64,000 bases of DNA from Bacteroidota bacterium (GCA_020162035.1 JAIUNM010000007.1:81577-145576); one strand, 5' to 3'. Shown: positions 1 to 10,500, counted from the stretch's first letter. Notes: a model not told the origin generated them from the letters alone. Program-made: numbers and translations.

Positions 1-1
1 C

Positions 2-1378
2 GTACCCTTTACAGGTAGTGCAATTATCCCTATGGGGCAAGCATTTATGGTACAAGGTATTTCTGGTGGCGCAAACTTAACCCCACAAGAATCGTGGAAA
101 GCTGCAACAGCAGATAATTCTTCAATTTTAAAATTAGCAAGCACCTCAAGCAATTATTATTACGATGATTTTTTAATTGATGTTACAAGTAATATTGTGC
201 CTAGAAATTTCTTTACACAGGCTTACTTTGCATTTGGTAATTCTTATACAAACGGTTATGACATTGGCGAGTGTCCTTCATTCCCTGGTCAAGAAACTAC
301 AACACCACGTTTTTATGCAAAAACAAGTGGTATGAATTTATTAAGAACTACTTTACCTAACTTAAACGGTAGTGTTACAATACCATTAATTTTAGAAACA
401 GGTTTTGCAGGATTATATACATTTAATCCTGTTAACTTAAATCATTTACCTGCTGGTGCTTGTGTTACTTTACACGACATAGTAAACAATGTAAATCACA
501 ATTTAAAAACTGGTTCATACATTGCTAACATTGCAGCAAATGCTACAACCCCACAATTTGAATTAATAATAACTGTTAATCAAACAAATTTAACTTCATC
601 TTACGTTGACCCAACTTGTACTAAATTAGCAAACGGTAACATTACTGCAAATGCACAAGGCACAGGCCCATGGAACTACACATGGAAAGATGAAAACTTT
701 AATATAATTAAAACAACATCTAACTCAACAAATTCAACTGATGTGTTAACTAATGTTGCAGTAGGTAAATATTTAGTTGATATTAGTAAAACAGGTACTT
801 GTGATAATGCACAAAAATCTTTTGTTTTAAATTCTATTACACCTTTACCTGTTGCAATGATGACAGCAAACACAACAACTGCTATTGCAGGAAATAATGT
901 TCCAGTTACTTTTTATAACCAATCAACAAATGCTATCGGTTACGAATGGAGTGTAAATGATGGAAGTAATCCTGTAAATTCATACAACACAACTCATTTA
1001 TTTAATGATGAAGGTTTTTATACAGTTACTTTAAAAGCCTATAACGGTGCTTGTTTAGATACAGCTTTTGCAACACAAAATATAATTGTATATGAACAAA
1101 CAAGTAGCCCTGTTGGTATTGCTAATGTTGAAAAGGCAGAGAATAACTACTTTTTTAGCAAAGACGAAAAAGGTTTATTTGTAATGTTTAAATACGATGA
1201 ATTTAAAGATGTTGAATTTCAAGTAAGTAATATTTTAGGGCAAGTATTAATACCAAATCAAATTCTTTCTGTATCTACATCTAAACATTACTACAAAGTA
1301 CCAGATGGCGAACAAATAATTTTAGTAACCATAAAAGAAAATGGTATTCCTAAAACAAATAAAGTTTTAAATAAATAA
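2..1378 (+). CDS. T9SS-sorted PKD/SprB-repeat surface protein, 5' end outside window
   Basis: The frame is open from base 2 with no stop, so the gene begins upstream; the first ATG (base 32) is probably internal. The visible part has a region starting DPTCTKLANGNIT that resembles a SprB repeat (about residues 195-270), then a PKD-like domain (FYNQSTNAIGYEWSVNDG through FNDEGFYTVTLKAYNG), then a C-terminal segment (FQVSNILGQVL ... VTIKENGIPKTNKVLNK) that fits a T9SS type A sorting domain. Such proteins are exported across the outer membrane and are released or anchored at the surface as adhesins or enzymes. The N-terminal effector part is not visible, so the specific role is unknown. A strong hairpin terminator follows. 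Confidence 0.75.
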   Translation, partial: VPFTGSAIIPMGQAFMVQGISGGANLTPQESWKAATADNSSILKLASTSSNYYYDDFLIDVTSNIVPRNFFTQAYFAFGNSYTNGYDIGECPSFPGQETTTPRFYAKTSGMNLLRTTLPNLNGSVTIPLILETGFAGLYTFNPVNLNHLPAGACVTLHDIVNNVNHNLKTGSYIANIAANATTPQFELIITVNQTNLTSSYVDPTCTKLANGNITANAQGTGPWNYTWKDENFNIIKTTSNSTNSTDVLTNVAVGKYLVDISKTGTCDNAQKSFVLNSITPLPVAMMTANTTTAIAGNNVPVTFYNQSTNAIGYEWSVNDGSNPVNSYNTTHLFNDEGFYTVTLKAYNGACLDTAFATQNIIVYEQTSSPVGIANVEKAENNYFFSKDEKGLFVMFKYDEFKDVEFQVSNILGQVLIPNQILSVSTSKHYYKVPDGEQIILVTIKENGIPKTNKVLNK

Positions 1379-1399
1379 TTTAAATTAATGTAAACTAAA

Positions 1400-1428
1400 C
1401 CTCGCTTAAATTTAAGCGAGGTTTTTTA
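1400..1428 (+). terminator. Rho-independent terminator after the T9SS gene
   Basis: A perfect 11-bp inverted repeat (cctcgcttaaa / tttaagcgagg, no spacer) is followed by a run of six T. It lies 22 nt after the stop of the upstream gene and directly before queG. Confidence 0.9.
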
Positions 1429-1431
1429 TTT

Positions 1432-2373
1432 ATGTACTTTTGCACAATAGAATCAAAAACAAAATATGCACAATTAACCAAAGAACTTGCTAAAAAATTT
1501 GGCTTTAGTTTTTGTGGTATTAGTAAAGCAGAGTTTTTAGAAGATGAAGCTCATCGCTTAGAAAATTGGTTAAAGCAAAATAGAAATGGCGAAATGGCCT
1601 ACATGGAAAATTATTTTGATAAACGTTTAGATCCATCTATTTTAGTACCAGGAGCAAAATCTGTAGTTTCTTTACTTTATAATTATTACCCAAACCAACA
1701 GCAGCAAAACAACAATTATAAAATTAGTAAATATGCTTATGGTAACGATTACCACGATATTATTAAAGAAATTTTAAATAATTTTTTACAAGAATTAAAA
1801 CAACAAATTGGTGATATAAACGGGCGAGCTTTTGTTGATAGTGCGCCTGTTTTAGAAAAAGCATGGGCAAAAAAAAGTGGTTTAGGTTGGATAGGAAAAA
1901 ATAGTAATTTAATTACAAAACAAAATGGTTCGTTTTATTTTATTTCGGAGCTCATAATTGATGTAGAAATGGCAACAGATAACGCAATTGCAGACTTTTG
2001 CGGAACCTGCACAAAATGTATTGATGCTTGCCCAACTGAGGCCATTGTTGAACCTTATGTGGTTGATGGCAGCAAATGCATTAGTTATTTAACTATAGAA
2101 TTAAAAAACGAAATACCAAACACTTTTAAAAATAAAATGGACAATTGGGTTTTTGGCTGCGATATTTGCCAAGACGTTTGCCCATGGAACAGATTTAGCG
2201 AAGAGCATAAACAACCGCTATTTAACGATTTAACTTCAAAATTAAATTTAAATAACGAGGAGTGGGAAAATTTAAACGAAGAAAGTTTTAAAATACTTTT
2301 TAAAAATTCGCCCATTAAACGTACTAAATACAAAGGCTTAAAAAGAAACGTAAGTTTTATTAAATTAAAATAG
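1432..2373 (+). CDS. queG: Epoxyqueuosine reductase QueG
   Basis: Reduces epoxyqueuosine to queuosine in tRNA, the last step of queuosine synthesis, using cobalamin and two [4Fe-4S] clusters. The 313-residue protein has the family's cluster ligands: [12 protein letters not shown] (about residues 187-198) and [11 protein letters not shown] (about 240-250), preceded by the QueG core around [20 protein letters not shown]. The length is normal. The start is uncertain: the ATG at 1432 lies at a promoter-like TACTTTTG, and the expected N terminus of the family aligns near the in-frame KTKYAQL segment, where no ATG, GTG or TTG exists. Confidence 0.93.
   Translation: MYFCTIESKTKYAQLTKELAKKFGFSFCGISKAEFLEDEAHRLENWLKQNRNGEMAYMENYFDKRLDPSILVPGAKSVVSLLYNYYPNQQQQNNNYKISKYAYGNDYHDIIKEILNNFLQELKQQIGDINGRAFVDSAPVLEKAWAKKSGLGWIGKNSNLITKQNGSFYFISELIIDVEMATDNAIADFCGTCTKCIDACPTEAIVEPYVVDGSKCISYLTIELKNEIPNTFKNKMDNWVFGCDICQDVCPWNRFSEEHKQPLFNDLTSKLNLNNEEWENLNEESFKILFKNSPIKRTKYKGLKRNVSFIKLK
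1435..1442 (+). promoter_or_regulatory. Putative -7 element TACTTTTG overlapping the queG start
   Basis: TACTTTTG matches the Bacteroidota consensus TAnnTTTG, and TTTA lies 20 nt upstream at 1411-1414, inside the terminator stem. If it is used, transcription starts after the annotated ATG of queG. Confidence 0.4.
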
Positions 2374-2378
2374 TGTTG

Positions 2379-2729
2379 TTATATATGCATACTAGCTTTT
2401 TTAGCTAATAATTCTTCTTCAGTTTCTACAAAATCTTCGTCTTTTATACAACAATCAACCGGGCAAACTGCAGCACATTGAGGTTCGTCATGAAAACCTT
2501 TACATTCGGTACACTTATCTGTTACTATAAAATACACATCCATACTTTTTGGAACTTGTGGGTCGTTGGCATCAGCCTCTAATCCTGTATTTAAACCTTT
2601 ATAAGTTCCTGTTATTCCAGTTCCATCTGCAAAACGCCATTCAGCTCCTCCTTCATAAATTGCATTATTTGGGCATTCGGGTTCACAAGCTCCACAATTA
2701 ATACATTCATCAGTAATTTTTATTGCCAT
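2379..2729 (-). CDS. 4Fe-4S dicluster ferredoxin
   Basis: A 116-residue soluble electron carrier. Two cluster motifs are visible: [12 protein letters not shown] (residues 9-20) and [18 protein letters not shown] (about 74-91), the second with an insertion between the cysteines as in many Bacteroidota dicluster ferredoxins. It is divergent from the acyl-CoA reductase gene, and this pairing may reflect a shared redox role. It converges with queG, leaving only 5 bp between the stops. The electron partner cannot be read from the sequence. Confidence 0.9.
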   Translation of the reverse strand: MAIKITDECINCGACEPECPNNAIYEGGAEWRFADGTGITGTYKGLNTGLEADANDPQVPKSMDVYFIVTDKCTECKGFHDEPQCAAVCPVDCCIKDEDFVETEEELLAKKASMHI

Positions 2730-2754
2730 TTTAAGCTATTCAATTAATTTTGTG

Positions 2755-2762
2755 CAAATATA
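2755..2762 (-). promoter_or_regulatory. Putative -7 element TATATTTG for the ferredoxin gene
   Basis: Read on the minus strand the site is TATATTTGC, an exact TAnnTTTG match, 26 nt before the ferredoxin ATG. The -33 element is not clear. Confidence 0.5.
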
Positions 2763-2774
2763 CAAGCAATTTTC

Positions 2775-3794
2775 ATGAATTTAAAAGAAAGAACTAATGC
2801 TCTAATTAAAGTAGGTAACTTTATTAACAGATTTTTACAAAATTCTCCTAAATCTGATGAAAATCAGTTACACATAGGGTTAAGTCAGCTAATTAATACA
2901 GCTTATTTACAAAATAATTGGTTTACAGATGTTAATATTAAACAATCGTTAAATGGAATTGCATCATTTTTAAATGAAGATACATTACACTTAATTGCGC
3001 AAGAAAACTTAAACAGTAAAAAAGTTTTAATAATGTGTGCCGGAAATATTCCAATGGTTGCGTTTCATGATATTTTATGTGTTTTAGTAAGTAACCACAT
3101 GCCTATTATTAAATTATCAAGCGATGACAATGTATTAATTCCATTTATATTAAAACTACTTTGTCATTACGAACCTAAATTTGAAAATAAAATTTATTTT
3201 GCAGAAGGTATAACTAAAAATTTTGATGCTGTTATAGCTACAGGTAGTAACAACTCCGCTATGTATTTTGAAAAATACTTTGGCAAACACCCAAATATTA
3301 TTAGAAAAAACAGAACATCAATTGCTGTTTTAAATGGAAATGAAAGTTCAATTGATTTACAAAATTTAGGTAAAGATATTTTTACTTATTTTGGACTTGG
3401 TTGCCGAAATGTAACCCAGCTTTTAGTTCCAAACAATTACGATTTTAAGCTGTTTTTTGAATCGATTATTGGTTATAACGAAGTTGTAAATAATAAAAAA
3501 TATGCTAATAATTACGATTACCATAAAGCTATTTATTTATTAGAAAATCATAAATTTTTAGATAATAATTTTTTAATGGTTAAAGAAAACGATATTATGT
3601 TTGCCCCTGTTGGTACAATTCATTTTAAAAAATATAATTCAATCCAAGATGCTGAAACGTATTTAAAAGCTAACCAAAAAAACATACAATGTATTGTTGG
3701 TAATAAATATATTGAATTTGGACAAAGTCAAAAACCAAAAATAACAGATTATGCAGATAACGTAAACACAATGGAATTTTTATTATCTTTATAA
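2775..3794 (+). CDS. LuxC-like acyl-CoA reductase
   Basis: A 339-residue protein resembling the LuxC/acyl-CoA reductase family (aldehyde-dehydrogenase fold), which reduces acyl-CoA or acyl thioesters to aldehydes with NAD(P)H. Supporting segments are KKVLIMCAGNIPMVAFHDIL (about residues 78-97), a nucleotide-binding-like region with TGSNNSAMYFEKYFG, and FTYFGLGCRNVTQLLVP, which carries the likely catalytic cysteine. The substrate is unknown. It is divergent from the dicluster ferredoxin and followed after 36 nt by a T9SS cargo gene. Confidence 0.8.
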   Translation: MNLKERTNALIKVGNFINRFLQNSPKSDENQLHIGLSQLINTAYLQNNWFTDVNIKQSLNGIASFLNEDTLHLIAQENLNSKKVLIMCAGNIPMVAFHDILCVLVSNHMPIIKLSSDDNVLIPFILKLLCHYEPKFENKIYFAEGITKNFDAVIATGSNNSAMYFEKYFGKHPNIIRKNRTSIAVLNGNESSIDLQNLGKDIFTYFGLGCRNVTQLLVPNNYDFKLFFESIIGYNEVVNNKKYANNYDYHKAIYLLENHKFLDNNFLMVKENDIMFAPVGTIHFKKYNSIQDAETYLKANQKNIQCIVGNKYIEFGQSQKPKITDYADNVNTMEFLLSL

Positions 3795-3830
3795 ATTAGT
3801 AAATTTTATGTATTTTAGGCTTGTAAAAAA

Positions 3831-4664
3831 TTGAAACTAAAACTTATTACATATTTAATATTTGCTGTTGCAACAATTTCGGCACAAGTGCCCACGGCTA
3901 CAATTGGTGCGTTAAGTAACACCATTTGTACGGAGAGAACGATAACGTTTACAAGCTCGGTAAATAATGCGCCTACAACTTACTCTTGGTCTGTTATTCC
4001 TGCTAATGCAGTAAACTTTATTGGTTCGGTGAGCGATACAAGTGTTAGTTTACAATTTACAAAACCTGGCACAGCAATAATTACACTTTTAGTTGCAAAC
4101 TCAAGTTCATTTAGTGCAACATCGCAAACATTAATTGCTACAAAATCTGCAAAATCATCTTTTAATGCAAGTTTAACAACCGTTGGTTTTCCTACAGAAT
4201 TAACCTTAACTAATTTTAGCAGCAACCAAACAAGTGTAGAGTGGTTGTTTAATAATTTTGCACCAGACAATAGTTTAAATACAACTAAAACCTATACTGT
4301 TGGCGGTGCTTATAGTACAACATTAGTTGCACTTGGTAATTTTGGCTGTAATGATACCAGCTCGTACAGTTTTGTAATTGATGATTTTAGTAGTGTAGTT
4401 TTACCAAATATTTTTACACCAAATGAAGATGGTGCCAATGATGTTTATAAGCCAATATTAAAAGGTATTAAAGATATTGATGTAACAATTTATAATCGTT
4501 ACGGTACTTTAATACACAATTGGAATAGAGTTGGTGGTAAATGGGATGGATACACAACTAGCGGTGTTAAATGTAGTGCCGGAACTTATTTTGTTATATT
4601 AACCGCAACTGGTTTTGATGGCAAAAAATACAACATGAAAAATACGATTGCTTTAATTGAGTAA
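3831..4664 (+). CDS. PKD protein with T9SS type B (gliding-associated) sorting domain
   Basis: A 277-residue secreted protein that starts at a TTG codon. That start gives a typical signal peptide (KLKLITYLIFAVATISAQ). One or two PKD-like domains follow (SSVNNAPTTYSWSVIP and a second around WLFNNFAPDNSLNTTKTY), then a C-terminal domain beginning VVLPNIFTPNEDGANDVYKP and ending YNMKNTIALIE, the hallmark of the T9SS type B sorting domain. It is shorter than most of its family. It converges with hemH, with 8 bp between the stops. Confidence 0.88.
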   Translation: MKLKLITYLIFAVATISAQVPTATIGALSNTICTERTITFTSSVNNAPTTYSWSVIPANAVNFIGSVSDTSVSLQFTKPGTAIITLLVANSSSFSATSQTLIATKSAKSSFNASLTTVGFPTELTLTNFSSNQTSVEWLFNNFAPDNSLNTTKTYTVGGAYSTTLVALGNFGCNDTSSYSFVIDDFSSVVLPNIFTPNEDGANDVYKPILKGIKDIDVTIYNRYGTLIHNWNRVGGKWDGYTTSGVKCSAGTYFVILTATGFDGKKYNMKNTIALIE

Positions 4665-4672
4665 TAAAATTT

Positions 4673-5686
4673 TTAGTCCAATACAATTTCTTTAACTGCA
4701 TTAACCCAAACATCATTATCGTTTAAACTATTAACTAGAGTAATTTGTTGGCCTCCATGTTTTTTAAATATCTCGTTATATTCGGTTCCAATTTCATAAA
4801 TGGTTTCTAAACAATCTGCCACAAAAGCCGGACTAAAAACCAATATTTTTTTATACCCTTTTTCTGCTAATTCTTGAATAACCTTATCACTATAGGGCTT
4901 AAGCCATTTATTATCTAACCTACTTTGAAACGAGGTTGTACATTTTTCTTCAGAAATGTTAAGTGCTTTAATTAATTGCCTTGTGGTTTCGAAACAATTT
5001 GCCCTATAACAATATTGATTGTTTTTAGTTATAGAATTACAACAAGCTCCTAATTGACAAGTACTACCACCATAATGTTTACTAGCTTTTAAAATTTGTC
5101 TTTCAGGTAAACCATGATAAGAAAATAAAAAATAATCATACTCCTTTAAATTATAATTTTTTGCAACATCAACTTGGGCTTCGATAAACTTAGGGTGATT
5201 GTAAAATTTAGAAATTATATTTATAGATGGAATTATTTCCCATTTTTTTATTTGATCAAAGACTTCTTCAATTGTAGTAGCAGTGCTAGAACTAGCATAC
5301 TGTGGGTACATAGGAAGTATATGGATTTTTTCTGGGCGATGTGTTTGTAATTGCTGTAATGCAAATTTTATACTTGGATTTTGGTAACGCATTGCAATTT
5401 CTACAACATAATTATTCCCAACAATATTTTGTAATTTATTTTTAAATGCGTTGCTATGAATTAATAATGGCGAACCTTGTTTAGTCCATATGCGTTGATA
5501 TAGTTTAGCAGATTTAAAGCTTCTAAAAGGAACAATTATAATGTTTACAAGGATAAAACGTAAAACTGGGTGAACATCAATAACGCGTTTGTCGTTTAAA
5601 AACTGAGTTAAATATTTTCCAACCATACCAGCAGTTGGTGAATTTGGAGTACCAACATTTATTAAAAGTATAGCTTGTTTACTCAT
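4673..5686 (-). CDS. hemH: Ferrochelatase
   Basis: Inserts ferrous iron into protoporphyrin IX, the last step of protohaem synthesis. The 337-residue protein has the family start (AILLINVGTPNSP), the active-site histidine segment FSYHGLPERQ (about residues 187-196) and the conserved FSPAFVADCLETIYEIG near the C terminus. It is the last gene of a minus-strand run behind lspA (31 nt gap). Confidence 0.95.
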   Translation of the reverse strand: MSKQAILLINVGTPNSPTAGMVGKYLTQFLNDKRVIDVHPVLRFILVNIIIVPFRSFKSAKLYQRIWTKQGSPLLIHSNAFKNKLQNIVGNNYVVEIAMRYQNPSIKFALQQLQTHRPEKIHILPMYPQYASSSTATTIEEVFDQIKKWEIIPSINIISKFYNHPKFIEAQVDVAKNYNLKEYDYFLFSYHGLPERQILKASKHYGGSTCQLGACCNSITKNNQYCYRANCFETTRQLIKALNISEEKCTTSFQSRLDNKWLKPYSDKVIQELAEKGYKKILVFSPAFVADCLETIYEIGTEYNEIFKKHGGQQITLVNSLNDNDVWVNAVKEIVLD

Positions 5687-5717
5687 TTGTTGTATAAAAA
5701 TTAAAACTACTTTTTAT

Positions 5718-6416
5718 TTAATTTTCATTTTTAACTTGTTCATTATTCAATTTATGAACTTCGTCATTTGAATTATTTGCATTGTTATTTGAAACAAATT
5801 TTTTCTGAAAAATAATTATTAAAATTACGCCTAACGAAATTGCAACGTCTGCTATATTAAAAATTGGCCTAAAGAAAATAAAATCTTCGCCTCCCCAAAT
5901 AGGTACCCAATTTGGGAAATGCCCCTCTATAATAGGAAAATAAAACATATCAACCACACAACCATGTAAAGTAGAAGTGTAACCATTGCTTGTAAAACTT
6001 GCAATGCCTTCGTAAGGCATATAATCTTGAATGTATGGATCGAAAACTGTGCCTTTATCAAAAATTAATCCGTAAAAAATACTATCCAATATATTACCCA
6101 TTGCACCAGCTAATATTAACGATACAGAAAAAATAAATCCTTTGTGTTCGCCTTTTTTAATCATGTATCTGATATAAAATATGCCACCAAAACAAGCTAA
6201 AACTCTTAATATACTTAATGAAAGTTTACCAAAAGTGCCTCCAAATTCTAAACCCCATGCCATTCCTGGGTTTTCTGTAAAATGTAAAACGCACCAATCC
6301 CCTATTCTACCAACTTCGCCTAATGGGTAATTTAATTTAATGAAAATTTTAATAAACTGATCGATAAACAATACAGCTAAAATTGTAAGTAATGGTATTT
6401 TAATTTTTTGAAACAT
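5718..6416 (-). CDS. lspA: Lipoprotein signal peptidase (signal peptidase II)
   Basis: An inner-membrane aspartic protease that removes signal peptides from prolipoproteins. The 232-residue protein has four hydrophobic segments and the family motifs: FTENPGMAWG, the first catalytic aspartate in GCVVDMFYFP (about residue 155) and the second in FNIADVAISLG (about residue 190). It is longer than the usual 160-170 residues because of an insert between the third and fourth segments and a polar Asn-rich tail. It lies behind the dksA-like gene but is separated from it by a hairpin terminator. Confidence 0.95.
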   Translation of the reverse strand: MFQKIKIPLLTILAVLFIDQFIKIFIKLNYPLGEVGRIGDWCVLHFTENPGMAWGLEFGGTFGKLSLSILRVLACFGGIFYIRYMIKKGEHKGFIFSVSLILAGAMGNILDSIFYGLIFDKGTVFDPYIQDYMPYEGIASFTSNGYTSTLHGCVVDMFYFPIIEGHFPNWVPIWGGEDFIFFRPIFNIADVAISLGVILIIIFQKKFVSNNNANNSNDEVHKLNNEQVKNEN

Positions 6417-6427
6417 GATTATATAAA

Positions 6428-6462
6428 AAAGTCTATCTTTTATTTTTGCAAAGATAGACTTT
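6428..6462 (-). terminator. Hairpin terminator between the dksA-like gene and lspA
   Basis: A perfect 13-bp inverted repeat (aaagtctatcttt / aaagatagacttt) with a 9-nt loop, followed on the minus strand by a T run. It would limit read-through from ileS and the dksA-like gene into lspA. Confidence 0.75.
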
Positions 6463-6481
6463 AATAAAATAGAATTTATTT

Positions 6482-7558
6482 TTAGTTATTTTGATTTAAT
6501 TTAGCATCAATACCAAGTGTTGCATGAGGCACAGAGCGTAAGCGTTCTTTAGGGATTAATTTACCAGTAACGCGACAAATCCCATAAGATTTATTTTCGA
6601 TACGAACTAAAGCATTTTTTAAATTGATGATATATTTTTCCTGACGTTGAGCCAATTGAGCTGTTTCTTCTTTACTCATTACATCACTTCCATCTTCTAA
6701 TAATTTAAAAGTAGGAGAAGTATCATCGGTGCCATGGTCATCTTCGTTACTTAATGTTTGTTTAAGTAAATCGTAATCTGTTTGCGCTTCTTTTAATTTA
6801 GATAAAATTAATTCTTTAAATTCTTGTAGTTCTTTATCAGTATAGCGAGTTCTGTTATCTTTTGTGTTTACAAAAGGTTTTGGAGCAACAACATTACTTT
6901 TTTTAATTAAAGGTTTATTAATATCAATTTGTAATGGACGGTTTCTAATGTAAGCTTCCATACTTCCTCCAGATGATTTACCATCGTTTTTCTTTCTTCT
7001 TCCTCGTCCTCTTTTTTCAGGTACTTCATCTTCATCTTCATCTAAATCAGGGCCAGCTCCTTCTAAGTCCATCATCCCACCTTCTAATTCGCCTCCTTCT
7101 AGTTCAACCTCGCCATCATCTTCATCATTTTTTTCATAATCATCTTTAACATCAACATCTTCGTCATCTTCCTCTTCTTCTTCAATATCTTCAAAATCTT
7201 CGTCATCATCATCTGATGATGATTTTCCTTTTTTAGCTTTTTTTCCTTTAGCAGATTTTTTGTCTTTTCCTTTTTTAGCTATTGCATCAATTGGTTTTCC
7301 TGCTTTTTTTACCTCAACTTTAGCTGGTTTAGTTTTAATTGCTGGTTTTTCTTTTTCCTTTTTTATAGGTTTTGAAACTACTTTTTTTGCAGCAGGTTTA
7401 GCCACTGCTTTTTTTGCAGGTTTAGCCACTGTTTTTTTAACTGGCTTTACAGCTTTTTTTGGTGCGGGTTTACTCACCTTTTTTGCTGCTGGTTTATTAC
7501 TAGCAGGTTTAGCTTTTGGAGCAGCTTTTTTAACCGGTTTTTTATCTTTCTTCGCCAT
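6482..7558 (-). CDS. DksA/TraR-like protein with histone-like and acidic N-terminal extensions
   Basis: A 358-residue protein in three parts. Residues 1 to about 115 are rich in Lys, Ala and Pro with repeated KPAAKK/KKA units, like a bacterial histone H1-type tail. Residues about 115-185 are extremely acidic (runs of D and E). The C-terminal 130 residues resemble the DksA/TraR family: a coiled-coil segment and YGICRVTGKLIPKERLRSVP. Only one cysteine remains where the C4 zinc finger normally has four, so zinc binding is doubtful. By family it may act on RNA polymerase; the basic tail suggests nucleic-acid binding (inference). It is 6 nt behind ileS. Confidence 0.85.
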   Translation of the reverse strand: MAKKDKKPVKKAAPKAKPASNKPAAKKVSKPAPKKAVKPVKKTVAKPAKKAVAKPAAKKVVSKPIKKEKEKPAIKTKPAKVEVKKAGKPIDAIAKKGKDKKSAKGKKAKKGKSSSDDDDEDFEDIEEEEEDDEDVDVKDDYEKNDEDDGEVELEGGELEGGMMDLEGAGPDLDEDEDEVPEKRGRGRRKKNDGKSSGGSMEAYIRNRPLQIDINKPLIKKSNVVAPKPFVNTKDNRTRYTDKELQEFKELILSKLKEAQTDYDLLKQTLSNEDDHGTDDTSPTFKLLEDGSDVMSKEETAQLAQRQEKYIINLKNALVRIENKSYGICRVTGKLIPKERLRSVPHATLGIDAKLNQNN

Positions 7559-7564
7559 ATTCTA

Positions 7565-10500
7565 TCAATTTAATTTATCAATTGTGATTAAGGTTTTTAT
7601 TATTTCATCTACTTCTAAAACGCTTGCATTTGAAGATTCTAAATTTGATACCAATTGTAAATCTTCTGTAAGGGTTTCATTACAAATATAACTTAAATTT
7701 GTTTGTATTGCATTGTCTAAATGCACATTTTGTTGAATTTTTACAAATATTTTATCAGTTACTTCAAAGCCATTGTCTTTACGGTAATTTTGAATACGAT
7801 TTACAACTTCTCTAGCCAAACCTTCGTTTTTAAGCTCTTCTGAAATGGAAATATCTAATGCTACAGTTAAAACTCCACTATTTGCAACTTTCCAACCTGG
7901 AATATCAACCGGAATTATTTCAACATCTTCTGCCTCTAAAACGATTTTATTTCCATCTATATTAATGGTGAAGCTGTTATTTTTTTCAATTTCAGATATA
8001 ATTGATTTTGCATTTTCTATCGCAAAACTTTGCACGGCTTTCATGTGTTGGCCGCATTTTTTACCAAGTGTTTTAAAGTTAAGTTTTAAGTTTTTTACAA
8101 TTTGAACTTCTGCTTCGGTAACAAACTCTAGTTGTTTTACATTTACCTCGCTTAAAATTAACTCTTTTACAGCTTCAATATTTTGTTTTAACTCGTTACT
8201 TAATATTGGAATTTGTATGCGCTGTAAGGGTTGCCTTACTTTTATGTTTTCTTTTTTTCTGATTGATAAAATCATTGAAGAAATTTTTTGTGCTGCATCC
8301 ATTTGTAACTCTAATTTTTCATTTATTAAGTTAGAGTCAAAATTTATTAAGTTAGTTAAATGTATAGAGGTTGTATTGTTTGAGTTATTATTTTGAATTG
8401 TATTTAGATTAATAAACATCCATTCGCCAAAAAATGGTGCAATTGGGCTCATTAATTGCGAAACTACAGATAAGCACTCGTAAAGTGTTTCGTAAGCGGC
8501 TTTTTTATCTTCGGTTAACGATCCTTTCCAAAATCTTCTTCGGCTTAACCTAACATACCAGTTGCTTAAATGTTGGTCAACGTAATCTTCAATTAATCTT
8601 GCTGCTCTATGTGGTTCAAAAGTTTCGTAACATTCTGTAACTTCTTTTACAAGTGTGTGTAACTTAGATAATATCCAACGATCTAATTCTTCTCTATTTT
8701 TAACTGGTACACAATTATTTAAATTTATTACAAATCCATCTACGTTTGCATAAATTGCGAAAAAATTATAGGTATTATAAAGTGTACCAAAAAGTTTTCT
8801 TTGTACTTCGGCAATTCCCTCAATGTCAAATTTTAAATTATCCCAAGGTGCAGCGTTGGCAATCATATACCACCGTGTTGCATCTGCACCATATTTATTT
8901 AATGTTTCAAATGGATCTACTGCGTTGCCTAAGCGTTTACTCATTTTGTTTCCATTTTTATCTAACACTAAACCGTTAGATACAACATTTTTATAGGCTA
9001 CAGAATTAAAACACATTGTTCCTATTGCATGAAGTGTAAAAAACCAACCGCGTGTTTGATCTACACCTTCTGCAATAAAATCAGCCGGATAAAATTTTTG
9101 TTTATCAATTAAATCTTTGTTTTCAAAAGGATAATGCAATTGAGCGTATGGCATTGCTCCTGAGTCAAACCAAACATCAATTAAATCTGTTTCGCGAAAT
9201 AGTTTTTTACCTTCTTTTTCTAAAACAATAATATCAGCATACGGTTTATGTAAATCAAACGTTTCGTAATTTTCTTTTGTGAAATTCCCTGGTACAAATT
9301 GTTTTAAAGGATTTTCTGTCATAAACCCTTTAGAAATAGAATTTTCTATTTCTTTTTTCAACTCTTCAGCGCTTCCAATAATAATTTGTTGAGTTTTGTC
9401 TTCGCTTGTCCAAATCGGAATTGGAATACCCCAAAATCTTGAACGAGATAAATTCCAATCATTTAAATTTTCTAACCAATTACCAAAACGGCCAGTGCCT
9501 GTAGCTTCGGGTTTCCAATTAATGGTTTTATTAAGTTCAATCATTTTATCTTTAGCTTCGGTTGATTTTATAAACCAACTATCTAAAGGATAATATAAAA
9601 CCGGTTTGTCTGTTCTCCAACAATGTGGATAGCTATGTTCGTAGGTTTCTTTTTTAAATAATTTTCCTTCTTCTTGTAATTTTAAAACAATTCGTTCATC
9701 AACGCTTAAATAAACTTTTAATTCTTTTATTTTTCCATTTGATTCTAAACTACTTTTTTGTTTTTCAAATTCTATTTGCTTTTCGTTATCACTGTAATAA
9801 GCTTCTTTTACATACTCCTCGCCAAACAAAAAAACATTATCTTTTATTTCAGGTAAAAATCGGCCTCGTTTATCAACAAGTGTAAGAGCTCCAATTCCAT
9901 TTTGTTTAGCAACTCTAAAATCATCTGCTCCAAAACTTGGTGCAATGTGAACTATCCCTGTTCCGTCTGTTGTTGTTACAAAATCTCCAAGTATAACTTT
10001 AAAGGCATCGCCTTCGGGCTTTACAAAAGGTAAAATTTGTTCGTATGTTAAGCCTGCTAAATCTGCACCTTTACATGTATGTGTTATTTTGTAAGGTATA
10101 TTTTTACCTGCCTGGTCGCCAGGTTTATATTCTTCAATTTTTAATTCGGAATTTTTTTCAGAAAAATATTTACTTACTAAATCCTTTGCTAGGATAACAG
10201 TTTGTAAATTATTTGTAAAAGGATTGAATGTTTCTACAAACACATAATCAATATCTTTTCCAACCGCAAGCGCTGTATTTGAAGGCAAGGTCCATGGTGT
10301 GGTTGTCCATGCTAATAAAAATATTGAGTTTTGATTGTTAATTGTTGAGTTGCCAATTTTTAAATTATCATTTAAAATTTTGAACTGAACGGTTGCTGTT
10401 CTATCTTTAACGTTTTTATAACAACCCGGTTGATTTAGTTCGTGCGATGATAACCCTGTACCAGCTGCTGGCGAGTATGGTTGTATGGTAAACCCTTTAT

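Noticed and set aside
6441..6448. TATTTTTG on the plus strand as a promoter
   Set aside because: It is the loop of the terminator hairpin and points into antisense of the dksA-like gene; no gene lies downstream on that strand.
7260..7691. Plus-strand 143-codon frame rich in Phe, Ala and Leu
   Set aside because: It is the antisense shadow of the Lys/Ala/Pro repeats in the DksA-like gene and crosses into the end of ileS.
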